A stretch of DNA of 64,000 nt from Desulfatibacillum sp. (GCA_016342355.1 JAEINP010000019.1:1-64000); one strand, 5' to 3'. Shown: positions 52,861-61,420, counted from the first letter of the stretch. Numbers and translations: made by a program. Notes: generated from the letters alone by a model not told the origin.

Positions 52861-55800
52861 TTAATCCCCAAACAGGTCCAGTTGGACGGGTTCGGGTTTT
52901 TTCTTGCGCTTGAAGGGCTTTTTCAGGTCCTTCATTTCCTTTTCGATGCGGGCAAGGAAAGGGCTGGGCTTTTGGGAAAGCACCATGCCGAACATCCTTC
53001 TTCGCTTGGCGTAGGTCAGCCATAAGCGCCGTTGGGCGCGGGTGAGAGCCACGTAAAAAAGGCGCAATTCCTCCTCAGGGTCCGACTCCTTGCCTTCCCG
53101 TGCATGGGGAATCAGCCCGTCCTCGCACCCTGCCACAAAAACGCCCCGGAATTCCAGACCCTTGGCCGCGTGCATGGTCATGAGGGAAACCCGGTCTGCT
53201 TCCGGCGCCAAGGTGTCGGCGTCGCTGGCCAGATTCACCAGGTCGCAAAACCGAGCCAGGCCGCCGGAAAAATCCCGAGCCATGTCCACGATGCAGGCGC
53301 TGGCCGTCCGGCCGTTGCCGCTTCGGGCATACAGGGGTTCCAGGGGAATGCTGTAAATCAGGTGTTCCAGGGCCTCCGCCAAGGGCATATCCTCTGTTTT
53401 CCTGCGGGCGTCGGCAATAGTTTTCCAAACCGTATGCAGCCGGATTTGCTGAGAATTGGACAAGCCCGGCAAGGGAAGTCTGCGCGCCACGTCCAGGGTC
53501 TGGGTCAGGTTTTTGCCCTGGGATTCCCCCCAGGTTCGAAGGGTTTCCATGGTCTTGTCGCCAATGCCCCGTTTAGGGACATTCATAATCCGCAGCAGGT
53601 CCAGGTCCGTGCCTGTTTGGTTAATCAGCCGGAGATAGGAAAGCAGTTCCTCCACGCCGGGATGGTCCACCAGCCTTTTTTTGTCCACCACCTGATAAGG
53701 GATGCCCGAACGGTCCAGGGCTTCCACCAAGGGAGGTAGTTGGAGGCGGGTTCGGAACAAAACCGCAAAATCCCCAAGACTCCAGTCTTCGTCCGAAGTA
53801 TCCAGTTCCACCCTGCCCGAATCCAGGGAAAAATGGCTGGTGCCGCCCACCATGCTTTCCATGATGTGCACAATGGCTTCCGACTCAGCCGCCGAAGTGG
53901 GGGTATCCAGGATCATAATCCTGTCGGCGCCCACAATGCCGGAATGGAGGCCGAAATCCTGTCCCGGCTCTCCCATGACCTGTCCCGCCACTTTCAGGAC
54001 GGTTTCCGTGGACCGGTAATTGGTGGAAAGATGGATAATCCGGGCGCGGGGATAGTCTTCACTAAACCGGTTGAAAAAGACCACGTCCGAACCCCGAAAC
54101 CCGTAAATAGCCTGATCCGGGTCCCCAATCACAGCCAGATCCCCGTCCGGGGGGCACAAAAGCCCTAAAAGCCGGTACTGGACCTGGTTCACGTCCTGGA
54201 ATTCATCCACGCACACATGGGGAAAACGCTTTTGGAGGGATTCCCGGTACAGGGAGTCCGCCTCAATAGTCCGCACAGCTTGGTACATAAGGTCGTCAAA
54301 GTCCAAAAGCCCCAGGCCGAAGATCAATGTCTGATAAGCAATATAGGCCTCCTTCATAGCCATAGCCCCGCCTTCCGGAACCTGAAATTCGGCGAAATTC
54401 GGGGAAACCATACGCTGCTTTGCCAGGGAGATATGGAGGGAGGCCTGTTCCGGCTTGATCTTTTTGATCCCGGCTTCCTTCAAAGCCTGGCGGATGTAAT
54501 GGAGCCGGTCCTTTTCCCCCAACACGCTGATGGCCCGGCCTTCGGCCTCGGCCTGCTCACGCAATAGGGTCAGGCAAAAGGCGTGAAAGGTAGCCACATG
54601 GACCCGGCTTCCCTGCTCACCCATCATTTTTTCCAAGCGATGGTGCATTTCCCGGGCCGCTTGGTTGGTGAAGGTAATGGCCAGGACAGACTCGGGCAAG
54701 GCCCCGGTTTCCTGAATCAAGCGGGCTATGCGGTGGGTGAGGGTGCGGGTTTTTCCGGTCCCCGGGCCTGCCTTGATGAGCAAGGGCGATCCTTGGTGAT
54801 TGACCGCGCTTTTCTGCACCGCGTTCAATTCAAAGGGCTTGGGCGCCGGACGTTCCACGGGGACCTGCTTTTGGACTGCCGGAGCCAGGGGCGGTTCTTG
54901 GGATTCCATGGTTTCATTCCCGGCAATGGCAGAATCCGGGAATAAGGCGGTATCTTCAAAAATCAGGCTCGGTTCAACCGCTTTTTTTTTGATTTCGGGC
55001 TTTTTTTTTACGGCCTTGGCTGGTTTGGGAATACTGAATAAAGCCTGCTGACCCAACAGGATTTCCCGTTCCTGATCGTCAAACACGGCCACCGTGCCGT
55101 ACTCGCCGTCAAATCCGCCGTTGAGCACAATGTTTCCGGCGCGCATCCGTTTTATGGCTTCGCCCAATAGAGGCAGGGGCGACTTCTCCAGTTCTTCGAT
55201 GGCGGCGTCCTTGATGATCCAGAGCTCCGGCCCCATGGCTTTCAGGATTTCGTGATAAACCGTGGTCACCTTTTTGCTGGTCGGCCCCACGCCCAGCACA
55301 GTGGACAAAATATCCACCAAGGGAACCAGGCTGTGGAAAGGATGCCGCCTTTCCGGCAGTTGGCCGTCTTGCCTGTCCGCCAGTTCTTCCACCCTGTGGA
55401 GCACACCCAGCGTCAGGGGCTTGCCGCAAACCGGGCACAGGCAATCATGGGCCAGGCTTTCCCCGGGCCTGAAGCAAATGCCGCATTTTCGGTGTCCGTC
55501 CAGGTGGTACTTGCCTTCCTCGGGAAAAAACTCAATGGTGCCCAAAAAGTTCTCGCCCGTCTCCAATGCCCGGCGCATGGCCGGGAACGAAAGCTCGGTG
55601 TCGAACAGGTTGGCCTCCCTGGCCAGTTTGGAGGGGGAATGGGCGTCGGAATTGGATACCAGAGTCCTTCCATCCAGGCCCGAAATTCTCCAGTTCATGG
55701 GCGGATCCGAGGAAAGGCCGGTTTCCAGGGCGAAAATATGGGACGAAAGATCTTCGAAGCATTCTTCTATGGAATCAAATCCCGACTTGGAGTCCAGCAG

Positions 55801-56313
55801 GGAAAACCAGGGAGTCCAAATGTGGGCCGGGATGAAAATTCCTTCGGGGTCATGCTCCAGCATGATTTCCAGCAAATTCCTGGCGTCCAGCCCCAGGATG
55901 GGCCTGCCATCCGAGGTGATATTGCCTATGGAATCAAGTTTTGCGTTGAATTTCAGAACTTTTTCAGGGTCCGGCATGCAAATGACATTGTGGTTTTTGC
56001 GGGTCCTGTCGTTCTTTTTATAGATGTTGCTGATTTCCGCACTGAGGATAAAGCGCACCGGCCCCCTGCAGGATTCGGGCACCTTGGCGTTCACCGGGTC
56101 TGCAAACTCGGGCTTGAGGACAAACAGTCCTGGCTCGGCAGGCTCCAGTTTTTCCCGGATTTCCCCAAACCATTTGGGATGGGTGAAGTCCCCGGTGCCC
56201 ACCACGGTCAGGCCCTTTAACTGGGCCCAGTAATGAAGACTCTCCAGGTTCAGGTCCCGGGCCGTAGCCCGGGAATAACAGGAGTGGATGTGCAAATCAG
56301 CGGCAAAAGACAT
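52861..56313 (-). CDS. EndoQ-like PHP endonuclease fused to UvrD/Rep helicase with C-terminal sliding-clamp motif
   Basis: 1150 residues. The first about 430 resemble the endonuclease Q family: PHP metal motifs DLHIHS, GTGDFTH, PAHIWTPW and SNSDAHS, plus a Cys cluster CGICF...CLCPVC. EndoQ enzymes nick 5' of deaminated bases. A Lys/Pro linker follows (about 430-500). Residues about 500-1100 are a UvrD-type superfamily 1 helicase: Walker A AGPGTGKT (about 516-523), DEFQDVNQ, GDPDQAIYGFRG, TNYRSTETVLK, MTMHAAKGLEF and FYVALTRAQ. The last residues are QLDLFGD, matching the beta-clamp consensus QL[SD]LF (1144-1148). Likely a one-protein repair machine: nick, unwind, recruit by clamp. Weak GGATG before ATG. 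Downstream of ccdA and thioredoxin. Confidence 0.92.
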   Translation of the reverse strand: MSFAADLHIHSCYSRATARDLNLESLHYWAQLKGLTVVGTGDFTHPKWFGEIREKLEPAEPGLFVLKPEFADPVNAKVPESCRGPVRFILSAEISNIYKKNDRTRKNHNVICMPDPEKVLKFNAKLDSIGNITSDGRPILGLDARNLLEIMLEHDPEGIFIPAHIWTPWFSLLDSKSGFDSIEECFEDLSSHIFALETGLSSDPPMNWRISGLDGRTLVSNSDAHSPSKLAREANLFDTELSFPAMRRALETGENFLGTIEFFPEEGKYHLDGHRKCGICFRPGESLAHDCLCPVCGKPLTLGVLHRVEELADRQDGQLPERRHPFHSLVPLVDILSTVLGVGPTSKKVTTVYHEILKAMGPELWIIKDAAIEELEKSPLPLLGEAIKRMRAGNIVLNGGFDGEYGTVAVFDDQEREILLGQQALFSIPKPAKAVKKKPEIKKKAVEPSLIFEDTALFPDSAIAGNETMESQEPPLAPAVQKQVPVERPAPKPFELNAVQKSAVNHQGSPLLIKAGPGTGKTRTLTHRIARLIQETGALPESVLAITFTNQAAREMHHRLEKMMGEQGSRVHVATFHAFCLTLLREQAEAEGRAISVLGEKDRLHYIRQALKEAGIKKIKPEQASLHISLAKQRMVSPNFAEFQVPEGGAMAMKEAYIAYQTLIFGLGLLDFDDLMYQAVRTIEADSLYRESLQKRFPHVCVDEFQDVNQVQYRLLGLLCPPDGDLAVIGDPDQAIYGFRGSDVVFFNRFSEDYPRARIIHLSTNYRSTETVLKVAGQVMGEPGQDFGLHSGIVGADRIMILDTPTSAAESEAIVHIMESMVGGTSHFSLDSGRVELDTSDEDWSLGDFAVLFRTRLQLPPLVEALDRSGIPYQVVDKKRLVDHPGVEELLSYLRLINQTGTDLDLLRIMNVPKRGIGDKTMETLRTWGESQGKNLTQTLDVARRLPLPGLSNSQQIRLHTVWKTIADARRKTEDMPLAEALEHLIYSIPLEPLYARSGNGRTASACIVDMARDFSGGLARFCDLVNLASDADTLAPEADRVSLMTMHAAKGLEFRGVFVAGCEDGLIPHAREGKESDPEEELRLFYVALTRAQRRLWLTYAKRRRMFGMVLSQKPSPFLARIEKEMKDLKKPFKRKKKPEPVQLDLFGD

Positions 56314-56334
56314 GGGTGTGCATCCGGTTGTCGG

Positions 56335-56799
56335 CTATTTTTTCTTCTTGGAAAAATCCTGAAAACTCATGGTCTTATAGGAGTCGGAGCCCAAGAACTC
56401 CAGAATCATCATAAACTGTTCCGGCGCCATGTATCCGGGTTGGGCTGTGAGGGGAGTCTGGCCGTCTGCGGAAAACCCATGGGCCGGAAAACCTCTGACC
56501 CTGTATTGGGAGGCAAGTTTTTTGGCGTCGTCCCCTTTTTCCGGGTTCAGTTTTACGGACAAAAAATGGTCGTTCAGGTATTTGATAACCTTGGGATCTT
56601 TAAAGGTGGTGGCGTCCATTTTTTTGCAGTAACCGCACCAGTCCGTATAAAAATGAAAATAAACCTGCTTGCTGCTGTTTTTTGCTCTGCTCTGGGCTTC
56701 GCTCAGGGAGGTCCATTTGATGGCGGAGTCGCTCCAGCCCGCGGTAGCTACCGCAAGGCACAGGGCCAGGGCTAAAACAACAATTTTAGCTGATTTCAT
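56335..56799 (-). CDS. Periplasmic thioredoxin-like protein
   Basis: 154 residues: signal peptide MKSAKIVVLALALCLAVATAGWSDS and thioredoxin fold with the redox motif DWCGYCKKMD (CGYC), FPAHGF as cis-Pro region and a Lys-rich end. Similar to SoxW/DUF255-type reductases. Reduced by the CcdA protein encoded 12 nt upstream (same strand); its likely role is periplasmic disulfide reduction. Confidence 0.9.
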   Translation of the reverse strand: MKSAKIVVLALALCLAVATAGWSDSAIKWTSLSEAQSRAKNSSKQVYFHFYTDWCGYCKKMDATTFKDPKVIKYLNDHFLSVKLNPEKGDDAKKLASQYRVRGFPAHGFSADGQTPLTAQPGYMAPEQFMMILEFLGSDSYKTMSFQDFSKKKK

Positions 56800-56811
56800 A
56801 TTTTGTCTCCT

Positions 56812-57495
56812 TTAAATCCAATCCAGAATAAGGGCGACCCCCAGCAGGATCATAATGCCCCCTGCCGTGGGTAGGATGTACTTCATATATTTTTTTGCCT
56901 TTGCCAAAAAGGCCAGAAGCAGATGCACAAAAATCGCCAGAATCATAAACGGAGCGGCAAGGCCGATGGAATACACTGCCAACAAAGCGCCCCCACGCAG
57001 AGCGGTTTCCTGGCTGGCGGCCATCATGAGCACGCTCATTATAAAGGGTCCCATGCAGGGAGTCCAGCCCGCCCCAAAGGCCATGCCCACCAAAAACATG
57101 CCCGCCATGCTGGCCGGACGTTGGGCGAAATTAAAACGTTTTTCCACGTCCAGGGCCTTGATGCGGAAAAGCCCCATCACATGCAGGCCCAGGATTATTA
57201 CAACAACACCGCCCGCAATGCGGATGGTTGCCATGTGGTCGAGCAGCAGGCCTCCCAGGGCCGACGTGGTCATTCCAAAGGCGGTGAACACAAAGGAAAA
57301 CCCGGCGCAAAAAAGGGCTGTGGAAATAATCAGGCGTTTGCGGATTTCCCCATGCCCCTTGTCAGTCAGCTGGTCCAGGGAAGCTCCTGCCAAAAAAGTG
57401 AAATAGGCAGGCACCAGGGGTAAAACGCAGGGGGAGAAAAAGGACAGCAACCCCTGGATCAAGGCGGCAAAAAAGCCAATATTTGTTTCAACCAT
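56812..57495 (-). CDS. ccdA: Cytochrome c biogenesis protein CcdA (thiol-disulfide transporter)
   Basis: 227 residues with six membrane helices and two conserved cysteines in SFFSPCVLPLVPAY and GAGWTPCMGPF, the classic CcdA pair. Carries reducing equivalents from cytoplasmic thioredoxin to periplasmic partners. First member of ccdA-thioredoxin-helicase run, 65 nt after proC. Confidence 0.94.
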   Translation of the reverse strand: MVETNIGFFAALIQGLLSFFSPCVLPLVPAYFTFLAGASLDQLTDKGHGEIRKRLIISTALFCAGFSFVFTAFGMTTSALGGLLLDHMATIRIAGGVVVIILGLHVMGLFRIKALDVEKRFNFAQRPASMAGMFLVGMAFGAGWTPCMGPFIMSVLMMAASQETALRGGALLAVYSIGLAAPFMILAIFVHLLLAFLAKAKKYMKYILPTAGGIMILLGVALILDWI

Positions 57496-57560
57496 ATATA
57501 TTCTCTCAGAATCGGTCAGCTAATCGCGGGCAAAAGCCCCTTCCTCCGGCCAGTTCCGGT

Positions 57561-58406
57561 CTATCCCAGTTCATCGCCCCGTTTTTTGGCGGCGACCATG
57601 CCTTTGACAATGGCATCCAGCACCTGGTTTTCGTTGAAAACCTTGAGGGCCGCCTCTGTAGTACCGCCCTTGGACGTAACTTTTTGCCTAAGCAGGGCAG
57701 GATCTTCGCCGGTTTCTTCCATAAGGGCGGCAGCCCCCTTGATGGTCTGGATGGCCATGGCCAGAGCCTTGTCCTCGGGCAAGCCCACCTCCACCCCGCC
57801 TTTGACCATGGCTTCGGCCAAATAAAACACATAAGCCGGGCCGGAACCGGACAAGGCAGTCACGCCGTTGATATCTTTTTCTTCGAACCACAAGGCCTTG
57901 CCGGCGGCGTTCAGGATGGTCTCGGCCACCTGGGAGTCCTGCTCCGTAGTATGGATGTTCTTTGCCATACCGGACATGCCCTGGCCCACCATCGCAGGGG
58001 TATTGGGCATAACCCGCACAATGGGCAGCCGGGTTTTGGCGGTGTCGTCCAACCCGGCGTACAGGATACTCTCCATAGTATCCATGCTGACGCCTGCGGC
58101 TATGGAGATGATGAGCTTTCTTTCCGGCCCTGGAAAGCCGGGTGCAGCCGCCATGCTTTTCAGCATGTCAGGCAAAATCTGGGGCTTGACGGCCAACACA
58201 ATGGTCGTGGAACTGGCAAGCACTTCCCGGTTGTCCAGGGTGGTGGCAATCCCGAATGTCTTTTCCGCCTGAACAAGACGCTGGGGATCAATGTCGGAAG
58301 CGACGATGTTGCCCGCAGGCAGAACCTTGGATTTAACCAAAGCCCCGATCATGGCCCAGGCCATGTTCCCGGCGCCTATAAAACCAATGGTTAGGTTGTC
58401 ATTCAT
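57561..58406 (-). CDS. proC: Pyrroline-5-carboxylate reductase
   Basis: 281 residues: NADP-binding IGFIGAGNMAWAMIGALVKS, VVLAVKPQILP-type strand (IVLAVKPQILPDML), SIAAGVSMDTM, RVMPNTPAMVGQGMSGMA and the C-terminal signature GSGPAYVFYLAEAMVKGGVEVGL. Last step of proline biosynthesis. The start at 58406 (MNDNLTIG) is chosen by the family N terminus; GGAG is 15 nt upstream, so the ribosome site is weak. Confidence 0.94.
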   Translation of the reverse strand: MNDNLTIGFIGAGNMAWAMIGALVKSKVLPAGNIVASDIDPQRLVQAEKTFGIATTLDNREVLASSTTIVLAVKPQILPDMLKSMAAAPGFPGPERKLIISIAAGVSMDTMESILYAGLDDTAKTRLPIVRVMPNTPAMVGQGMSGMAKNIHTTEQDSQVAETILNAAGKALWFEEKDINGVTALSGSGPAYVFYLAEAMVKGGVEVGLPEDKALAMAIQTIKGAAALMEETGEDPALLRQKVTSKGGTTEAALKVFNENQVLDAIVKGMVAAKKRGDELG

Positions 58407-58560
58407 GTCGGTGTAATAATTCTCCTGTTTTTTTGGCGTATAATCATCCACAATACCCCTTACTGGTAACCACACTTGACGCCTTTGTCAATGATTATAC
58501 CCGGTTTCCCCTGCGTCCTGATCTTGACTTTTCAACAAAAACAGTGGCAATATCCAGCCC

Positions 58561-59448
58561 ATGGATGATTTATCTACACAAGCCAATGACGGATACCGTG
58601 TGACCATTGTAGGCCTTGTGGCCAACATAGTCCTTGTGGCTGTCAAGCTCGCTTTGGGAATACTGGGCCGTAGCCAGGCCCTGATTGCCGATGCCGTCCA
58701 CTCGGTCTCCGATCTGTTTACGGACCTGGTGGTGATCCTGGGCCTTCACTACGGACGCAGATCCGCAGACGACCAACACCATTTCGGCCATGGCCGGTTG
58801 GAAACCATGTCCACCACAGTGGTGAGCATTTTTCTTGCCGCTGCGGGCATTGGCATCGGCTTTGACGCGGCCCGGTCTATTTACCTGAAAACCACCTGCC
58901 ATCCTTCCTGGATAGCCCTCATCGGCGCGGGCCTTTCCATCATAGTCAAGGAAGTCCTTTACCGGTACACAGTGCATGTGGGCAACAAAATAAAGAGCAA
59001 GGTGGTGGTGGCCAATGCATGGCACCACCGCTCCGACGCATGGTCCTCCATAGCCGTTTTCGCGGGAGTGGCCGGAGCCCAGATTCACCCGAGCCTGAAC
59101 GTCCTGGACTCCATTGCAGCCCTGCTGGTGTCCTTTGTGGTCCTCATGGTCGGGGTAAAAATGTTCTGGAGCACCATAAGGGAATTGTCCGATGCAGCCC
59201 CGGACAGCGACACCCTGAAACGAATCACCGGGTGCATCTGTGGAGTTTCCGGGGTCCAGGATGTGCATGACCTCAAGGTCCGAACCTCCGCCGATATGCT
59301 CCAGATGCAGGTTCACATCGTGGTGGACGGCAGTCTTTCCGTGCGCGCAGGCCACAGCATTGCCAAAGAGGTGGAACAATGCCTTTTTGACGAAATCAGC
59401 GAAGTGGTGGATATTGTCGTCCATGTGGACCCTGACGAAGAAGTATAG
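58561..59448 (+). CDS. Cation diffusion facilitator family transporter
   Basis: 295 residues: six membrane helices with the metal sites ADAVHSVSD (helix 2) and NAWHHRSDAWSS (helix 5), FGHGRLE cytosolic loop, and a C-terminal cytoplasmic ferredoxin-like domain (HDLKVRTSADMLQMQVHIVVDG). Exports divalent metal (Zn, Fe, Co or Mn) using proton antiport. Shares sequence style with MamB/MamM but no magnetosome genes are nearby. No clear ribosome site. Lone plus-strand gene. Confidence 0.92.
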   Translation: MDDLSTQANDGYRVTIVGLVANIVLVAVKLALGILGRSQALIADAVHSVSDLFTDLVVILGLHYGRRSADDQHHFGHGRLETMSTTVVSIFLAAAGIGIGFDAARSIYLKTTCHPSWIALIGAGLSIIVKEVLYRYTVHVGNKIKSKVVVANAWHHRSDAWSSIAVFAGVAGAQIHPSLNVLDSIAALLVSFVVLMVGVKMFWSTIRELSDAAPDSDTLKRITGCICGVSGVQDVHDLKVRTSADMLQMQVHIVVDGSLSVRAGHSIAKEVEQCLFDEISEVVDIVVHVDPDEEV

Positions 59449-59478
59449 CCTTTTCTGAAAAAACCAATTTTGCAGCTA

Positions 59479-60246
59479 TCAAAAAAACAATTCGGGGTTT
59501 TCCATGGAAACCCGGGTAAGGGCAAAATCATACCGCACCGGGTCCCGGGGACAGATTTCCCCAAATCCCCTGGTGGCTTCCAGGGCGGTCTTCAGGTCGT
59601 TCTGCTTGCGGCTGGTCAGGGCCATGCTGCGGCAAATTCTCCCCATATGCACATCCATGGGCACGATCAACTGTCCGGGATGCACACAGGTCCAGCCTCC
59701 CGGGTCCACCTGGTCCTTTCTGACCATCCATCGCAGGAACAGGTTGAAGCGTTTGCAGGCGCTGCCTCTAAACGGGTCCGGGATCAAATGCCCGGCTCCT
59801 TCCAGCCCAGCCCTGGACATTAAATTGTAAAATGCTCCCATGGAGGGCATTACATGATCGTGGTCAGGATTGGTTCCCAGAGAATACGCCTGCTCCAGGC
59901 CGCCATGGGTTTCCAGCAGGCGTTTGATTGCAGTAAACAGAGCGGCAAGATGCTCCGCCTTGCAAAACCGATGGCAAAAGCCTTGGAATATCGGAGGAAA
60001 ATCCTGCTCCCGGCGCTGGGACAGAAAAACGGAAGGCCGGGGGCCAAGGATCTCCAAAACCCGGGAGACGCTCCGGCGAATCAGGACCACCCGCCCGTAC
60101 GCCAGGGCCGAAGCAATGAGGGCTACGATTTCCCGGTCACGAAGTTCAGGATAAAAATGGAGAAATTCCAAGGGATCGGTGGAAAGATACTCGGGGCGGT
60201 TATACTGTTTGTAGATGGACTCCAACGTCTCCCTGGTATTTTTCAA
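59479..60246 (-). CDS. TIGR02757/DUF2400 family protein
   Basis: 255 residues with the family features FLHFYPELRDREIVALIASALAYGRV near the start, DPFRGSACKRFNLFLRWMVRKDQVDPG and a P-x-D-V-H motif (VPMDVHMGRICRSM). Fold resembles the DNA glycosylase HhH superfamily, function unknown. TTG start with AGGAG 5-6 nt upstream; the 5' end overlaps the rubredoxin gene by 47 nt. Confidence 0.85.
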   Translation of the reverse strand: MKNTRETLESIYKQYNRPEYLSTDPLEFLHFYPELRDREIVALIASALAYGRVVLIRRSVSRVLEILGPRPSVFLSQRREQDFPPIFQGFCHRFCKAEHLAALFTAIKRLLETHGGLEQAYSLGTNPDHDHVMPSMGAFYNLMSRAGLEGAGHLIPDPFRGSACKRFNLFLRWMVRKDQVDPGGWTCVHPGQLIVPMDVHMGRICRSMALTSRKQNDLKTALEATRGFGEICPRDPVRYDFALTRVSMENPELFF

Positions 60247-60391
60247 AATGTCTCCTGGAGCCGCTGCAGACCGGACAAGTCCAATCCACTTTTAAATCAT
60301 TAAACGCGGTGCCGGGCGGAGTCTGGCTTTCTCCGTCCCCTTTGAGCGGATTATAAACGTACCCACATACCTCGCAAAAATATTCTTCCAT
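60200..60391 (-). CDS. Rubredoxin with extended C terminus
   Basis: 63 residues: CEVCGYVYNPLKGDGE and CPVCSGSRRHFE, the two Cys-x2-Cys iron ligands. The usual rubredoxin ends a few residues after the second motif; here 14 extra residues overlap the next gene. Electron donor, probably to rubrerythrin. Start ATG with GGGAGG 9 nt upstream (TTG 3 nt before is possible). Confidence 0.93.
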   Translation of the reverse strand: MEEYFCEVCGYVYNPLKGDGESQTPPGTAFNDLKVDWTCPVCSGSRRHFEKYQGDVGVHLQTV

Positions 60392-60423
60392 CAAGGCAAT
60401 CCTCCCTACATGGATAAAAAAAA

Positions 60424-60840
60424 CTAAGCTGCCTTAGCAGCCCTGCACTCCCGGCAAAGCCCTGTCAGTTCCAAACGGTATCCGGAAATGTCAAACCCTT
60501 CCACAACATCCTCGGGGATTTCTGGCATGGGAAACAAATCGGCTGGAATGTCCATTACAGCGCCGCACATGGCGCACCGCGCATGATGATGATCGCTGGT
60601 GTCGCCATCATACCTCCGCTGGGTCCCGGATATCTCCAACTTTAAAACCTCTCCGGCTGTGGATAAGGTTTCCAGATTCCGGTAAACAGTGGCAAGGCTG
60701 ATGCGGGGAAGGCGCTTGCGGACCATCTCATAAACCTGATCCGCTGTGGGATGGCTTTTAACCTTTTTGAGCTCTTCCAGGATAACCTTCCGCTGTCGGG
60801 TCATCCGAAACTGCTGTTTTTCGGGTATTGTATTTGTCAT
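60424..60840 (-). CDS. Fur-family regulator (PerR/Fur-like)
   Basis: 138 residues: helix-turn-helix RMTRQRKVILEELKKVKSHPTADQVYEMVRKRLPRISLATVYRNLETL, histidine cluster DHHHARC and structural Cys pairs CAMC and CREC, as in PerR-type members. It likely binds sites such as the box before rubrerythrin at 45631 and controls the adjacent rubredoxin. Promoter: TTGACT (60879-60884), 17 nt, TACTAC (60856-60861). TATTA-N3-TAATA inverted repeat at 60918-60930 may be an autoregulatory site. Confidence 0.94.
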   Translation of the reverse strand: MTNTIPEKQQFRMTRQRKVILEELKKVKSHPTADQVYEMVRKRLPRISLATVYRNLETLSTAGEVLKLEISGTQRRYDGDTSDHHHARCAMCGAVMDIPADLFPMPEIPEDVVEGFDISGYRLELTGLCRECRAAKAA

Positions 60841-60855
60841 TTTTCACCACAGCCA

Positions 60856-60930
60856 GTAGTAATTCCTATTTGTATATAAGTCAAGCCCCTTTTTTACCAC
60901 AGGGGGGATGATAAGGCTATTATGCTAATA
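60856..60930 (-). promoter_or_regulatory. Promoter and inverted repeat upstream of the Fur-family gene
   Basis: Minus strand TTGACT (60879-60884) and TACTAC (60856-60861) are 17 nt apart, close upstream of the start at 60840. Upstream is TATTA-TGC-TAATA (60918-60930). Confidence 0.45.
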
Positions 60931-61009
60931 AGTTAAATGGTTGTGCAAGAAAAAAGGTCATTTGGCAAGGAAAATACGGAGAATGAACGAAAAAATGTGG
61001 GATGGGACA

Positions 61010-61035
61010 GCCCGGGGGACTCAATTCCCCCGGGC
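61010..61035 (-). terminator. Terminator of the small zinc-ribbon gene
   Basis: GCCCGGGGGA (61010-61019) pairs with TCCCCCGGGC (61026-61035). On the minus strand a T-tract (CATTTTTTC) comes 13 nt later. It lies just downstream of the gene at 61054-61233. Confidence 0.6.
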
Positions 61036-61053
61036 GTTGAACATATGTCTCAA

Positions 61054-61233
61054 CTAAAAATCGGCCTTGCATTGGGAAAAATCAACCTGCTTCTTGCACT
61101 TCTTGCAAGTGTGTGGCTTGTCAAACTCGTCGGAAAAAATTTCCAGTTCCGCTCCACATTCCGGGCACTTGCAGGTAAAGGATTTCAGTTTTTTGTTTGC
61201 TTCGAATCCAGGGCAATGTTGGGGTGTGGTCAT
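61054..61233 (-). CDS. Small zinc-ribbon protein (59 aa)
   Basis: MTTPQHCPGFEANKKLKS... then CKCPEC and CKKCKK, giving a Cys-x2-Cys zinc ribbon (CPEC about 23-26, CKKC about 43-46) in a Lys-rich 59-residue protein. AGGAGG is 5 nt before the ATG, an ideal site. A good terminator follows. It is divergent from the fumarase gene. Function unknown; may be a small metal-binding or nucleic-acid-binding protein. Confidence 0.82.
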   Translation of the reverse strand: MTTPQHCPGFEANKKLKSFTCKCPECGAELEIFSDEFDKPHTCKKCKKQVDFSQCKADF

Positions 61234-61338
61234 GGAGGCCTCCTTTGGTTGTTGTCAGTCCCGGGCGGTGCACAGTCGATGAACACCACTCATGATATTA
61301 ACGGCTTATGTACATTCCTATCAAGGCAAAGCTTGTTT

Positions 61339-61367
61339 TTGAAACCGAATTATCCTATATTTACATT
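61339..61367 (+). promoter_or_regulatory. Promoter of fumarase
   Basis: TTGAAA (61339-61344), 17-nt spacer, TACATT (61362-61367), about 54 nt before the start codon at 61421. Confidence 0.5.
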
Positions 61368-61420
61368 TTGTTTTCCCCGTATGCTGTTTGACTGAGTCCA
61401 TAACAAACAGGAGACATATC

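Noticed and set aside
58561-59448. CDF transporter as a magnetosome MamB/MamM protein
   Set aside because: General CDF motifs only; no other magnetosome genes nearby.
61201-61212. TTCGAATCC resembling a tRNA T-loop
   Set aside because: It falls inside the 59-aa zinc-ribbon gene (minus strand) and no acceptor or anticodon stem can be folded around it.
60937-61395. 152-codon plus-strand frame
   Set aside because: It overlaps the convincing minus-strand zinc-ribbon gene and a terminator hairpin, and reads as an antisense shadow.
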